From positions 1 to 64,000 of the forward strand of contig NZ_JACHFZ010000007.1 in assembly GCF_014202075.1 (NCBI RefSeq): 64,000 nucleotides of DNA, in the 5' to 3' direction. Origin of the DNA: Brevundimonas basaltis. GTDB taxonomy: Bacteria > Pseudomonadota > Alphaproteobacteria > Caulobacterales > Caulobacteraceae. The notes beneath the pieces are model-generated. The model did not search any database, was not told the origin of the DNA, and was given only the letters and a program-made list of their open reading frames with translations. A program made the position numbers and the translations under genes. Of the stretch, positions 36,206 to 44,374 are shown piece by piece (the first letter of the stretch is position 1; every line of letters starts with the position of its first letter).

Positions 36206-37237
36206 TCAACGGGCTGCTCCGACCGCCTCCGCGGCTGTGGAAAAACCGTCGGCCTTCAGACGGGCGGCGAGGTCGCGTTTGATCCGCCCCACCAGTCCCG
36301 GCCCCTCGAAAACCAGGGCGCTGTAGACCTGCACCGCCGAGGCGCCGGCGCGGAGCCGGTCATAGGCCTCGGCCCCGGAGTCGATCCCCCCGACGGCGAT
36401 CAGCGGCAGGCGTCCACCGGCGGCCTCGGCGGCCGCGCGCAGGGCGGCGCGCGCACCCGGCTTGAGCGGCGCGCCGGACAGGCCGCCGGCCTCGGTCCGT
36501 TGCGACGAGCGCAGGCTCTCCGGCCGCTCCAGGGTGGTGTTGGAGACGATCAGGGCGTCGATGCCGTGATCAAGTGCAGCCTCGACGATCAGGGCGATCT
36601 CCGCCCCCGTCAGGTCGGGCGCGATCTTGAGGAACACCGGCGTCGGGTCGTCGGCCCGGGCCTCGGCCAGCCGGCCGAGCAGGTCGTCCATGGCGGCGCG
36701 CCCCTGCAGGTCGCGCAGGCCGGGCGTATTCGGCGAGGAGACGTTGACGGTGACGTAATCGGCCAGGCCTCTCAGCCGCCTCAGCCCGGCGACATAGTCG
36801 GCGGCCTTGTCCTCGGTATCCTTGTTGGCCCCCAGATTGGCCCCGACCACGGCCCCGACCGGCCGCTTGGCGAGTCGGCCGGCGAAGGCCTCCAGACCCT
36901 CATTGTTGAAGCCCATGCGGTTGATGATCGCCCGATCTTCCGTCAGGCGGAACAGCCGGGGCCGCGGATTGCCGGGCTGCGCCTGCGGCGTGACCGAGCC
37001 GCATTCGACGAAGCCGAAACCCAGCCGCGCCAATCCGCGCAGGGCCTCGCCATTCTTGTCCAGACCGGCCGCCAGCCCGACCGGGTTCGACAACCGCAGG
37101 CCCGCCACGGTCGTCGCCAGCACCGGATCGTCGGCAAGAGGGGCGGGCAGGGGGGCCAGCTTCAGGGCATGGATCGCCAGCCGATGCGCTGTCTCGGGCT
37201 CGAGAGTCCGCAACAGGGCGGCGCCGATGTCGGTCAT
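36206..37237 (-). CDS. pyrD: Dihydroorotate dehydrogenase (quinone)
   Basis: 343 residues, class 2 enzyme. The catalytic Ser is in YVTVNVSSPNTPGLRDLQ, FMN-binding segments GFVECGSVTP and LPLIAVGGIDSG are present, and there is an N-terminal helical region for membrane and quinone contact. It oxidises dihydroorotate to orotate in pyrimidine synthesis. ATG 37237 overlaps the DUF952 stop (ATGA); ATG 37243 is a less likely start. Third gene of a SixA-DUF952-pyrD run joined by two 4-bp overlaps. Confidence 0.95.
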   Translation of the reverse strand: MTDIGAALLRTLEPETAHRLAIHALKLAPLPAPLADDPVLATTVAGLRLSNPVGLAAGLDKNGEALRGLARLGFGFVECGSVTPQAQPGNPRPRLFRLTEDRAIINRMGFNNEGLEAFAGRLAKRPVGAVVGANLGANKDTEDKAADYVAGLRRLRGLADYVTVNVSSPNTPGLRDLQGRAAMDDLLGRLAEARADDPTPVFLKIAPDLTGAEIALIVEAALDHGIDALIVSNTTLERPESLRSSQRTEAGGLSGAPLKPGARAALRAAAEAAGGRLPLIAVGGIDSGAEAYDRLRAGASAVQVYSALVFEGPGLVGRIKRDLAARLKADGFSTAAEAVGAAR

Positions 37238-37590
37238 GGCCATCCGGTCGCCCCGTCGTCGAAGATCATCGCGCCGTCGTCGCGCACCGCCAGCGTCCGC
37301 TCCACGCGCACCGCCGTCATCGGCAGGGGCCCGTAGAGATGCGGAAACAGGTCGCCGCCCCGCGAGGCTTCCCATCGCAGAGCATCGCCCATCGCCGCCG
37401 GATCGAGGGCGACGAGCACCAGTCCCTCTCGCCCCGCATAGTGGCGCCGCGCCGTCTCGGCCAGCTGGGCTGTCGTGGACATATGGATGTAGCCGTCGGC
37501 GCGGTCGACCGCCGACCCGTTGTAAGCCCCCGCCGCGCGCGCCTCCGCCCACTCCGCGCGATCGGCCAGCTTGTAGATGGGGTCGCTCAT
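37234..37590 (-). CDS. DUF952 domain protein
   Basis: 118 residues matching DUF952 (IYKLADRAEWAEARAAGAYNGS, DGYIHMSTTAQL, HLYGPLPMTAV). The family is small and structurally related to ADP-ribosyl or RNA 2'-phosphotransferase folds by report, but a function is not established. It is joined by ATGA overlaps to the phosphatase gene upstream and pyrD downstream, an arrangement that seems conserved in alphaproteobacteria from memory. Confidence 0.85.
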   Translation of the reverse strand: MSDPIYKLADRAEWAEARAAGAYNGSAVDRADGYIHMSTTAQLAETARRHYAGREGLVLVALDPAAMGDALRWEASRGGDLFPHLYGPLPMTAVRVERTLAVRDDGAMIFDDGATGWP

Positions 37591-38090
37591 GCGGCGGCGA
37601 GGTCGCGTGGGGGCAGCCAGCCTTCGAGCACCGGCCGGCCGGCCGCGTCGACGCTGAAGATCGCCGCCGCCCCGGGCGGAAAGCCGCCGGTCATCCGCTC
37701 AAGCACGGACGGCGAGGCGGCGCTCTCGATCAGATATTCCACGGCCAGCAGATGGACGCCCGGATTGTGGGCCACCACCATCAGGCAGCCGGCCTCGTCT
37801 TCGGCGTCCTCGATCAGCCGGCGCAGCACGTCGGAGCCGCCGTTGAACAGGGGCTCGTCATCACGGATCTGGACGTCGCCGAAGGCGTCGTGGAGCAGGT
37901 CCCAGGTCTGGCGCGTCCGCGTGGCCGGCGACACCAGGGCCAAGTCGGGGCGCAGGCCGCGCGCCGCGAGCGCCCGGCCCATGGCGGCGGCGTCGGCCCG
38001 GCCGCGCGACGACAGCGGGCGATCGCGGTCGCGGCCCGAACCGGCGGACCGTTCGGCCTCGGCGTGCCGCATCAGGATCAGTTTCTGCAT
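37587..38090 (-). CDS. SixA-like histidine phosphatase
   Basis: 167 residues of the histidine phosphatase superfamily, SixA type: catalytic RHAEAE (residues 8-13), Arg in SPATRTRQTW, and VVAHNPGVHLL with the second His. SixA removes phosphate from His-phosphorylated transfer domains of phosphorelays or PTS proteins; the target here is unknown. It starts the operon with DUF952 and pyrD. A methyltransferase gene lies 49 bp upstream on the same strand. Confidence 0.88.
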   Translation of the reverse strand: MQKLILMRHAEAERSAGSGRDRDRPLSSRGRADAAAMGRALAARGLRPDLALVSPATRTRQTWDLLHDAFGDVQIRDDEPLFNGGSDVLRRLIEDAEDEAGCLMVVAHNPGVHLLAVEYLIESAASPSVLERMTGGFPPGAAAIFSVDAAGRPVLEGWLPPRDLAAA

Positions 38091-38139
38091 GCCCGCCCTT
38101 TAGGGCCTGACGGGCGGGCTGCAAAGCGTGAGCAGCGCT

Positions 38140-38880
38140 TCAGGCGCCGAGCCGACGGCTGCGCGACGCCGGTTGGGGCTGCATGACGGGCGCGAGAGCC
38201 GTGGCCGGAGCGACGGCGCCGCCGGGATGGACCCGGGCGTAGGCCCGCCGCGTCGCCTCCAGCAGGATCACCCCGGCGGCGCCCGGCATGACGCGGCGGC
38301 CGACCTGTTCAAAGCCGTCGGCAAGAGGCAGCAACGGCCCCCACGGGGGCACATACAGCGTCTGCGACCAGGCGGTCGGCTCCAGACCCGCGCCGCGCAC
38401 CAGACGCTCCAGCTGGCGCCGGGTAAAGGGGCGGCCGTGGCCGAACGGGGTCGCCTCGGCGCGGGCCCACAGGCCGCCCCGGGCCGCGGCGATCAGGATG
38501 ATGCGCCCGGCGGGCGACAGGGCCCGCACCGCCTCGGTCAGCAGACCGGCGGCGTCCTCGGCCTCTTCCAGCGCATGGACCAGCAGAATGCGGTCGAAGC
38601 TTCCCGCCTTGAACGGCAGGCGGCGGTCGTCGACCAGGACGGTGCGATTGCGCCCCGCCGGCGGCCACAGCTCGACGCCCTGTCCGCCCGGCATCGCCGC
38701 CACCACCCGCCGCGCCCCCACGAAGGCGTCCAGCCACGGCGTCGCATAGCCGATCCCCAGCACGTCGCAGCTGGCGGCCTCGCCCCAGGCGTCATCCAGC
38801 CGCCGCGCCAGCAGGCGCCGGGCCAGCGCGCCGGCCGGCTCGCCGTAGAAGGTCCGAAGCTCTTCGATGCTGCGCCGCAT
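38140..38880 (-). CDS. Class I SAM-dependent methyltransferase
   Basis: 246 residues with a Rossmann-type methyltransferase core: CDVLGIGYATPWLDAF stands in for motif I (GxG-like), VDDRRLPFKAGSFDRILLVHALEE covers motifs II and III, then LSPAGRIILIA. The substrate is unknown. It is divergent from gloB with 44 bp between starts; this gene pair is common in alphaproteobacteria, which suggests a link to methylglyoxal handling but does not prove one. The C-terminus is Ala/Pro-rich. Confidence 0.85.
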   Translation of the reverse strand: MRRSIEELRTFYGEPAGALARRLLARRLDDAWGEAASCDVLGIGYATPWLDAFVGARRVVAAMPGGQGVELWPPAGRNRTVLVDDRRLPFKAGSFDRILLVHALEEAEDAAGLLTEAVRALSPAGRIILIAAARGGLWARAEATPFGHGRPFTRRQLERLVRGAGLEPTAWSQTLYVPPWGPLLPLADGFEQVGRRVMPGAAGVILLEATRRAYARVHPGGAVAPATALAPVMQPQPASRSRRLGA

Positions 38881-38924
38881 CCGGTCACCATAGGCCGCGG
38901 AAGGGGCCGCTGCTAGAATGCGCC

Positions 38925-39653
38925 ATGCCCCTCGATGTTCGCCTGTTCCCCTGCCTCTCCGACAACTACGGTTTCCTCGTGCGTGACGCCGCCACCGGCG
39001 CCGTGGCCACGGTGGACACGCCCGACGCCGAGGCCATTCTGGCCGAGCTGGAGCGGTCGGGCTGGGGTCGATTGGACTTGATCCTGAACACCCACTGGCA
39101 CCCCGACCACACCCAGGGCAATGCGGCGCTGAAGGCCGCGGCCGGCTGCGAGATCGTCGGCCCGGAAGAAGTGCGAAAGGCGGCGCCGCTGGACCGCGTC
39201 GTGCGCGGCGGCGACGCGGTGACGCTGGGCGAAACGGGGCTCGAGGTGACCGATACGCCCGGCCATACCCTCGGTCACATCGTCTATCGCGACGCCGCCG
39301 GCGGGCAGGCCTTCGTCGGCGACACCCTGTTCGCCCTGGGCTGCGGCCGGCTGTTCGAGGGCACGCCGGAACAGATGTGGGACAGCCTGCGCCGGCTCGC
39401 CGCCTGGCCGGACGAGACCACGGTCTGGTGCGCCCACGAATATACCGCCGCCAACGCCCGCTTCGCCCTCAGCCTCGACGACCGGCCGGAGATGGCTGCG
39501 CGGGCGGCCGAGGTGTTTGCGGCGCGGGACCGGGGCCAGCCCACGGTCCCGACCACCATCGGGGCGGAAAAGGCCTTCAATCCCTTCCTGCGCGCCGCCG
39601 ACGCCGCGGAATTCGCGGCCCGGCGCGCGGCCAAGGACAGCTTCGCCGGCTAG
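38925..39653 (+). CDS. gloB: Hydroxyacylglutathione hydrolase (glyoxalase II)
   Basis: 242 residues of the metallo-beta-lactamase fold. Metal ligands THWHPDHT (His57, His59, Asp61, His62), GHTLGHIVY and FVGDTLFALGCGRLFEGTPEQM are the glyoxalase II signature. The C-terminal substrate-binding helices (CAHEYTAANARFAL) are present. It hydrolyses S-D-lactoylglutathione to D-lactate and glutathione, finishing methylglyoxal detoxification, and fits with gshA at 47 kb. Confidence 0.95.
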   Translation: MPLDVRLFPCLSDNYGFLVRDAATGAVATVDTPDAEAILAELERSGWGRLDLILNTHWHPDHTQGNAALKAAAGCEIVGPEEVRKAAPLDRVVRGGDAVTLGETGLEVTDTPGHTLGHIVYRDAAGGQAFVGDTLFALGCGRLFEGTPEQMWDSLRRLAAWPDETTVWCAHEYTAANARFALSLDDRPEMAARAAEVFAARDRGQPTVPTTIGAEKAFNPFLRAADAAEFAARRAAKDSFAG

Positions 39654-39660
39654 TCCGCCC

Positions 39661-40458
39661 TCAGGGCAGGATGGCGCGGATCACCCGGGCCGAGGACGGA
39701 CGTCCGGCCATGCCCTGGCGCGTATCGACCGTGACCGTCAGTCGCCCGCCCGCATAGGTCACCCCCGCGCGGGAGCCCTCGACGATGGTGATGCTGCGCA
39801 GGTCGGCGATGTACTGCCGCGCGGTCGGCGAGCGGGCGATGCGGATGACGGCGTCGGTGGTGACGATCATCGCCTCGACGCTGAGCGACTCGAACTGTTC
39901 ATCGACGTCCAGATTGACCTCGACGAGGCGGCCGCCCACCGCCTGGCTGACCATGTAGCTGCGCTGGGCCATCAGGCGGAACAGCAGGTGCGGCCCGAGG
40001 GTCGGCGGCGTCAGGCTCTGGCCCGAGCCCGTGAACGAGGCGGGCGATCCGCTGGGCGCGCGTGGCGTATAGACCGTCATGCCGCCGCCGGGCGTGACCC
40101 GCAGCACCTGTTCGCCCGCGTCGTTGCGATAGATGACGTCGCCGCGCGGCGCGGCGCTGGGCCTCAGCACCCAGGTCTCGTCGCGGCGTTCGAAGCGCAG
40201 CAGCGGGTGGCGTCCCGAACGGTCGAGGATGAAGCCCTCGCCCGATTCCGCCACATAGCGGCCCACGGGGGGCAGGGTGGGCGACGCCGGCCGGCGATCG
40301 CGAAGCCTGTCGCTCTGCTCCGCCTGGACGTTGCCGCGGTTCTGGGCCGCCGCCTCCGCGCCGATCGGCAGCAGCGACAGCACGGCCGCCGCGAGGGCGA
40401 TCGCCATCGCGGTCGGAAGCGGCCGTCCCGCCGTTCTGACCCTTGCCGTCAACTCCAT
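39661..40458 (-). CDS. Exported protein of unknown function (possibly DUF4908)
   Basis: 265 residues. Signal peptide within the first 38 residues (MAIALAAAVLSLLPIGAEAA preceded by a basic stretch), then a beta-rich domain with GRYVAESGEGFILDRSG, VLRPSAAPRGDVIYRNDAGE and a C-terminal IVTTDAVIRIARSPTARQYI-like segment. It resembles Caulobacterales DUF4908 proteins in my memory, with moderate certainty. ATG 40407 is an alternative start. It is periplasmic by prediction; no role can be named. Confidence 0.65.
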   Translation of the reverse strand: MELTARVRTAGRPLPTAMAIALAAAVLSLLPIGAEAAAQNRGNVQAEQSDRLRDRRPASPTLPPVGRYVAESGEGFILDRSGRHPLLRFERRDETWVLRPSAAPRGDVIYRNDAGEQVLRVTPGGGMTVYTPRAPSGSPASFTGSGQSLTPPTLGPHLLFRLMAQRSYMVSQAVGGRLVEVNLDVDEQFESLSVEAMIVTTDAVIRIARSPTARQYIADLRSITIVEGSRAGVTYAGGRLTVTVDTRQGMAGRPSSARVIRAILP

Positions 40459-40506
40459 GGTCTATGTCGTGGAATCGTCGCGCGGCGGATTTTGGGCGGG
40501 CCTGCC

Positions 40507-41232
40507 CTAGCCGACCAGATACTGACCGCCGTTCAGCGACAGGGTGCAGCCTGTGACATATCCGGCACGTTCACCGGCCAGCCACGACACCATGTCGGCG
40601 ATTTCCTCGCCTTTTCCGAGTCTTCCGACCGGGATCTGGGCGATGATTCCGGCCAGCACCTTCTCGTCCATGGCCCCGACCATCTCGGTGTCGATGTAGC
40701 CGGGGGCGATACAATTCACCGTGACTCCCTTGCGGGCGTTCTCCAGCGCCAGGGCCTTGGTGAAGCCGATCATCCCCGCCTTGGCGGCGGAATAGTTGGC
40801 CTGGCCGATCTGACCCTTCTGGCCGTTGATCGAACTGATGTTGACGATGCGGCCGAAGCCGCGGTCGCGCATGCCGTTGATCACCTGCCGCGTCATGTTG
40901 AAGACGCTGTCCATGTTGACGCGGATCACGTCCGACCACTGGTCGGCGGTCATCTTGTGGAAGAAGCCGTCGCGGGTGATGCCGGCGTTGTTGACCAGGG
41001 TGTCGATGGGCCCCAGCTCGGCCTCGATCTCGGCCACGGCGCGCTGGCAGTCCTCGAACGAGCCGACATTGCCCTTGACCACCATCACGCCCAGTTCTTT
41101 CGCCGTGGCCTCGGCCGCCTCGACATTGCCGGAGTAGCCGGCGGCGACGGCCATGCCGTCCTCCTTGAGACGTTGAACGATCGCCTTGCCGATGCCGCGG
41201 GTGCCGCCCGTGACCAGAGCCACTCGTGCCAT
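40507..41232 (-). CDS. phaB: Acetoacetyl-CoA reductase PhaB
   Basis: 241 residues, the exact usual PhaB length. SDR motifs: TGGTRGIG near residues 8-15, NNAGITRD, SSINGQKGQIGQANYSAAK with catalytic Tyr and Lys, and a C-terminal GCTLSLNGGQY. SINGQKGQ-GQ-NYSAAKAG separates PhaB from general FabG. It reduces acetoacetyl-CoA to (R)-3-hydroxybutyryl-CoA for polyhydroxybutyrate. phaA and phaC are not in the window. ATG 41232 was chosen over an upstream ATG. Confidence 0.92.
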   Translation of the reverse strand: MARVALVTGGTRGIGKAIVQRLKEDGMAVAAGYSGNVEAAEATAKELGVMVVKGNVGSFEDCQRAVAEIEAELGPIDTLVNNAGITRDGFFHKMTADQWSDVIRVNMDSVFNMTRQVINGMRDRGFGRIVNISSINGQKGQIGQANYSAAKAGMIGFTKALALENARKGVTVNCIAPGYIDTEMVGAMDEKVLAGIIAQIPVGRLGKGEEIADMVSWLAGERAGYVTGCTLSLNGGQYLVG

Positions 41233-41304
41233 GTCCGTTTCCCTGTCCTGCATGGCCCGCTCTGACGGCGGGCCTTCAAGAACAGGTGTAGCGGCGGCGG
41301 AGAC

Positions 41305-41393
41305 GGGGGTCGAGGGGCGAGGGTCGAAGCCGGTAGCCCGGTGCTGGTTTGGGACCCGTTCTCTCCCTTGCCCCTCGCCCCTCGCCCCTCGTC
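41305..41393. repeat. Inverted array of 7-bp repeats (GAGGGGC / CCCCTCG)
   Basis: The left arm (about 41305-41328) reads GGGGTCG, AGGGGCG, AGGGTCG; the right arm (41369-41393) has three complementary CCCCTCG heptads then TCTCT. About 40 bp lie between. The architecture equals the array at 7723-7824, but with a different heptad. It lies between the adh stop and the phaB start, two codirectional genes. It would form a strong RNA stem. Confidence 0.65.
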
Positions 41394-41394
41394 T

Positions 41395-42453
41395 CTAGAG
41401 CCGCGCCATGTCGATGACGAAGCGGTAGCGCACGTCGGACTTCAACATCCGCTCATAGGCCTCGTTGATTTGGTCCGGCGCTATGGTCTCGATATCGCAG
41501 GCGATGCCGTGTTCGGCGCAGAAATCCAGCATCTCCTGGGTTTCCCGGATGCCGCCGATCAGCGAACCGGCCACCGACCGCCGGCGCCACAGCAGGCCCA
41601 TGGCGTAGACCGGTAGTCCCTCCGTGGTCAGACCCAGCATGACCATGGTCCCGTCGCGGGCCAGCAGCTGGACGTGGCTGGCGATCTCGTGGGTCGCCGA
41701 GACGGTGTTGATGATCAGGTCGAATTTCTCGGCCGCCGCCTGCATCGCCGCCTTGTCCGAATTGATCAGGAAATGCTTCGCCCCCATCCGCTCGGCGTCG
41801 GCCTTCTTGCGGTCCGAGGTCGACAGCACCGTGACCTCCGCCCCCATGGCCGCGGCCTGTTTGACCGCCATGTGGCCGAGGCCGCCCAGACCTATCACCG
41901 CCACCTTCGAGCCGGGTCCGATCTTCCAGTGCCGCAGCGGGCTGTAGGTGGTTATGCCCGCGCACAGCAGCGGCGCCGCGGCGTCCAGCGGCAGGCTGTC
42001 CGGGATGCGCAGGACATAGTTCTGATCGACGGTGATGCGGTCCGAATAGCCGCCCTGGGTGATGGCCTGGCCCACCTCGCCGCCTTTCGGATCGGCCGAG
42101 CCGTAGGTCTGGGTCATCCCCGGGACGCAGTATTGCTCCTCGCCCTCCACACAGGACGAACAGGTCCGGCAGCTGTCGACCATACAGCCGACGCCGACCC
42201 GGTCGCCGACCTTGAAGCGGCTGACGTTATCGCCGACCGCCGTCACCACCCCGGCGATCTCGTGGCCCGGCACGATCGGATAGCGGGTGCCGCCGAGGTC
42301 GTTCTTCACCACATGCAGATCGGAATGGCAGACACCGCAGTATTTGATCTCGATGGCGACATCGTCCGGCCCCGGATCGCGCCGGTCGAAGCTCCAGGGC
42401 TCCAGCGGCTTGTCGGAGGCGACGGCGGCGAAGGCGCGGGTGGCGATGGGCAT
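41395..42453 (-). CDS. Zinc-dependent NAD(P) alcohol dehydrogenase (CAD/YahK-like)
   Basis: 352 residues of the medium-chain dehydrogenase family. Catalytic zinc ligands Cys39 (GVCHSD) and His64-Glu65 (PGHEIAG), a structural zinc cluster ([12 protein letters not shown] and a later Cys), and the cofactor motif [13 protein letters not shown]. It falls with cinnamyl-alcohol-dehydrogenase-like YahK/YjgB reductases that reduce broad-range aldehydes with NADPH. The physiological substrate is unknown. Confidence 0.9.
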   Translation of the reverse strand: MPIATRAFAAVASDKPLEPWSFDRRDPGPDDVAIEIKYCGVCHSDLHVVKNDLGGTRYPIVPGHEIAGVVTAVGDNVSRFKVGDRVGVGCMVDSCRTCSSCVEGEEQYCVPGMTQTYGSADPKGGEVGQAITQGGYSDRITVDQNYVLRIPDSLPLDAAAPLLCAGITTYSPLRHWKIGPGSKVAVIGLGGLGHMAVKQAAAMGAEVTVLSTSDRKKADAERMGAKHFLINSDKAAMQAAAEKFDLIINTVSATHEIASHVQLLARDGTMVMLGLTTEGLPVYAMGLLWRRRSVAGSLIGGIRETQEMLDFCAEHGIACDIETIAPDQINEAYERMLKSDVRYRFVIDMARL

Positions 42454-42514
42454 GAGGGCTCCTCGGGGCTGGGCGATCAGACACAGGTGCTTACGCGGCA
42501 GCGCACCCGCAAGA

Positions 42515-42886
42515 TCACCAGCCGTTGCGTCCGTCGACGTGGCGCACCGGCACGGCGTCCAGATCGAGGTCGTCGAACAGCCGGGCGTTCAGGGTGATGC
42601 GCGCCGGCCGGTCCTCGCCCTCGTCCGTCGTCCAGGCGTCCGACTCGGCGAACACGGCGCAGCCGCAGGTCACGCAGTGGTGAAAGGTCATCATCCGGTC
42701 GCCCCACTGGTAGGCGGCGAGGGTCTCCGGGGTGAGGTTCAGCTCGACCTCGCCCGGCGCGTAATAGGCGGCCATTGTGCCCCGCTTGGTGCAGCTTGAG
42801 CAGTTGCAGCGCGTCACGCTGTCCGGCGCCGGCGCGGCGAACCGCTGGGCGCCGCAATGGCAGCTGCCCCGCACCCGGCCGGTCAC
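42515..42886 (-). CDS. GFA family protein (CENP-V/GFA domain)
   Basis: 123 residues with the glutathione-dependent formaldehyde-activating (Mss4-like) zinc fold: [31 protein letters not shown]. Seven or more Cys bind zinc. Members activate formaldehyde or bind glutathione adducts; many are uncharacterised. GTG 42886 overlaps the DUF72 stop as GTGA, and the frame upstream is antisense-like noise. It is the last gene of the tetR-DUF72-GFA run. Confidence 0.85.
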   Translation of the reverse strand: MTGRVRGSCHCGAQRFAAPAPDSVTRCNCSSCTKRGTMAAYYAPGEVELNLTPETLAAYQWGDRMMTFHHCVTCGCAVFAESDAWTTDEGEDRPARITLNARLFDDLDLDAVPVRHVDGRNGW

Positions 42887-43635
42887 TGTCCCAACTTCCC
42901 GATCAGCGCCTGCGCCGCCGCCGGGTTGCGCACCTTGGCCCCGGCGATGAAGTAGGCGTACACATCGCCCCGCTTCGCCCAATCCCGCGCCCGGTCCGCG
43001 ATGGCGTCCAGTTCCGTCGAGGTCATACCGGTCGGCTCGTCCTCGCGGCTCGACATCAGCCGGGCGTATTTGAAGTCGGCGGTGTCCTGATCGATGCGCG
43101 GCCACTCCGGCGCATCGTCGTCCTCGGCGTAGACGATCGCCGCGCCGTATTGCGCCGCCAGGTCGTGGAACTGCGGCGTGTCGAAGGTGGCGCTGCGCAC
43201 TTCCAGCGCATGGCGCAGCCGGATTCCGTCCTTCTCCTTCGGCAGCAGTTTCAGGAAGCCCTCGAAGTCCACCGGATCGAACTTCTTGGTGGCCATGAAC
43301 TGCCAGTTGATCGGCCCCAGCTTGTCGCCCAGCGCCGTCAGTCCCTGATCGAGAAACCTTCCGACGCTCTCGCAGGCCTCAGACAGGATTTTCCGGTTGG
43401 TGCAGAACCGGCTGGCCTTGACCGCGAAGACGAAGTTCTCCGGCGTCTCGTCGCGCCACTTCATCCAGGTCTCAGGCCTGAAGCCGGAATAGTAGGTGCC
43501 GTTGATCTCCAGTGACTGCAGAGTTACACTCATATAGGCAAGTTCTTGTTTTTGCGGCAGTCTTTGTGGATAGAAGACCCCGCGCCATGGTTCGTACGTC
43601 CATCCGCCGACGCCCACGTAGATATTTCCAGTCAC
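42883..43635 (-). CDS. DUF72 family protein with a replaced 5' end
   Basis: 250 residues of the DUF72 (YecE-like) TIM-barrel family: VGVGGWTYEPWRGVFYP, ELAYMSVTLQSLEINGTYY, RFLDQGLTALGDKLGPINWQ and a late RDWAKRGDVYAYFIAGAK. The function is unknown. The start is GTG 43635, overlapping the membrane-protein stop (GTGA). Codons 1-43 (43507-43635) are lower in G+C and use codons unlike the rest; a second, native-looking copy of these 43 codons is at 44222-44350. The gene is thus a chimera whose 5' end came with inserted DNA. Confidence 0.88.
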   Translation of the reverse strand: MTGNIYVGVGGWTYEPWRGVFYPQRLPQKQELAYMSVTLQSLEINGTYYSGFRPETWMKWRDETPENFVFAVKASRFCTNRKILSEACESVGRFLDQGLTALGDKLGPINWQFMATKKFDPVDFEGFLKLLPKEKDGIRLRHALEVRSATFDTPQFHDLAAQYGAAIVYAEDDDAPEWPRIDQDTADFKYARLMSSREDEPTGMTSTELDAIADRARDWAKRGDVYAYFIAGAKVRNPAAAQALIGKLGQ

Positions 43636-44221
43636 GCCGGTCTCCTTCGCGCTTCCATGAGCGTCGCAACCGTCCAAGCCGTCAGTCCCGCAGCAGCGCC
43701 CGTGATGGCAGTCAGGACGATGTCGAGCAGTTGGAACGCCCACCCGAGAGCTGTGGGCATGCCATCAGCAGTCATCTGATACCCGTAGCTCCAGGAGTTG
43801 AAGCTCGAGTTTGGGTCAGCCATCGTCTGTAAGCCGTAGACGAAGATGTAGGCGGCAAAGGCCAGTCCGAGCAGCAAGCCGACGATCGCGCCCAACCAGA
43901 TCGCGTCTCTTTTGTGCGTACGGCCACGACTCTCCGAGCGTTTCCAGACTGGATACCCCGCAATCAGCACGAACGGGACGGCGATTGGCAGGCCGAATGC
44001 CGCGTATAGCGTGATGATGTTTCTGAGCTGAACTGGATCGATGCCGGTCGGTATCTCCGCTCCGAAAATGCGATCTGTCAGCGGGACCAAAACCATGGGG
44101 GCCAGATCAAATACGACGGTCAGCACCCAGGCGACCAGCGCGGCAGCCAACAATCCGAAGATCTTGGTTCTGGCCGAGGTCGTCATATGCCGCTCACAAG
44201 GTGCTTAACCCCGCACTCCTG
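43507..44221 (-). mobile_element. Self-sealing 715-bp insertion in the DUF72 gene (putative)
   Basis: Removing 43507-44221 joins codon 43 of the upstream fragment (Glu, 44224-44222) to codon 44 of the intact gene (Ile, 43506-43504) and rebuilds one uninterrupted DUF72 gene in frame. The segment carries a short leader, a whole membrane-protein gene and an alternative version of DUF72 codons 1-43. G+C is low for this genome, for example 27 of 60 in 43501-43560 and 32 of 60 in 43801-43860. No transposase, integrase or terminal repeat is visible, so the mechanism is unknown. Confidence 0.65.
43632..44186 (-). CDS. Four-helix membrane protein of unknown function (inserted gene)
   Basis: 184 residues with four predicted membrane helices (about 8-36, 54-80, 97-120, 147-178) and a basic loop SESRGRTHKRD between helices 2 and 3. 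I recognise no family. It lies wholly inside the inserted segment, has lower G+C and mixed codon use, and is coupled at both ends: its ATG overlaps the stop of the DUF72 leader fragment (ATGA, 44183-44186) and its stop overlaps the GTG of intact DUF72 (43632-43635). It is most likely horizontally acquired. Confidence 0.75.
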   Translation of the reverse strand: MTTSARTKIFGLLAAALVAWVLTVVFDLAPMVLVPLTDRIFGAEIPTGIDPVQLRNIITLYAAFGLPIAVPFVLIAGYPVWKRSESRGRTHKRDAIWLGAIVGLLLGLAFAAYIFVYGLQTMADPNSSFNSWSYGYQMTADGMPTALGWAFQLLDIVLTAITGAAAGLTAWTVATLMEARRRPA

Positions 44222-44350
44222 CTCGATCGAGGTCAGCTTGCCCGAGGCGTACGCCAGCTCCTTCTTCTGGCTCAGCTTGTCCGGATAGAAGACGCCCCGC
44301 CACGGCTCATAGGTCCAGCCGCCGACGCCCACCCGGATGGTTCCAGCCAT
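44183..44350 (-). pseudogene. DUF72 5' fragment, original first 43 codons
   Basis: A 55-codon frame. Residues 1-43 match the N-terminus of the DUF72 protein at 30 of 43 positions (VGVGGWTYEPWRGVFYP is identical), then diverge into CGVKHLVSGI and stop. It has a good GGGAGAGGA ribosome site and G+C-rich native codons, so it should still be translated. Its stop overlaps the membrane-protein start. I read it as the displaced original 5' end of DUF72, now acting as a leader peptide that couples translation to the inserted gene. Confidence 0.8.
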
Positions 44351-44374
44351 GATCCTCTCCCTGTCGACCGAGAC

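Noticed and set aside
34898..37336. An 812-codon plus-strand frame opposite the histidine kinase and pyrD
   Set aside because: Shadow of two well-supported minus-strand genes; no recognisable domain.
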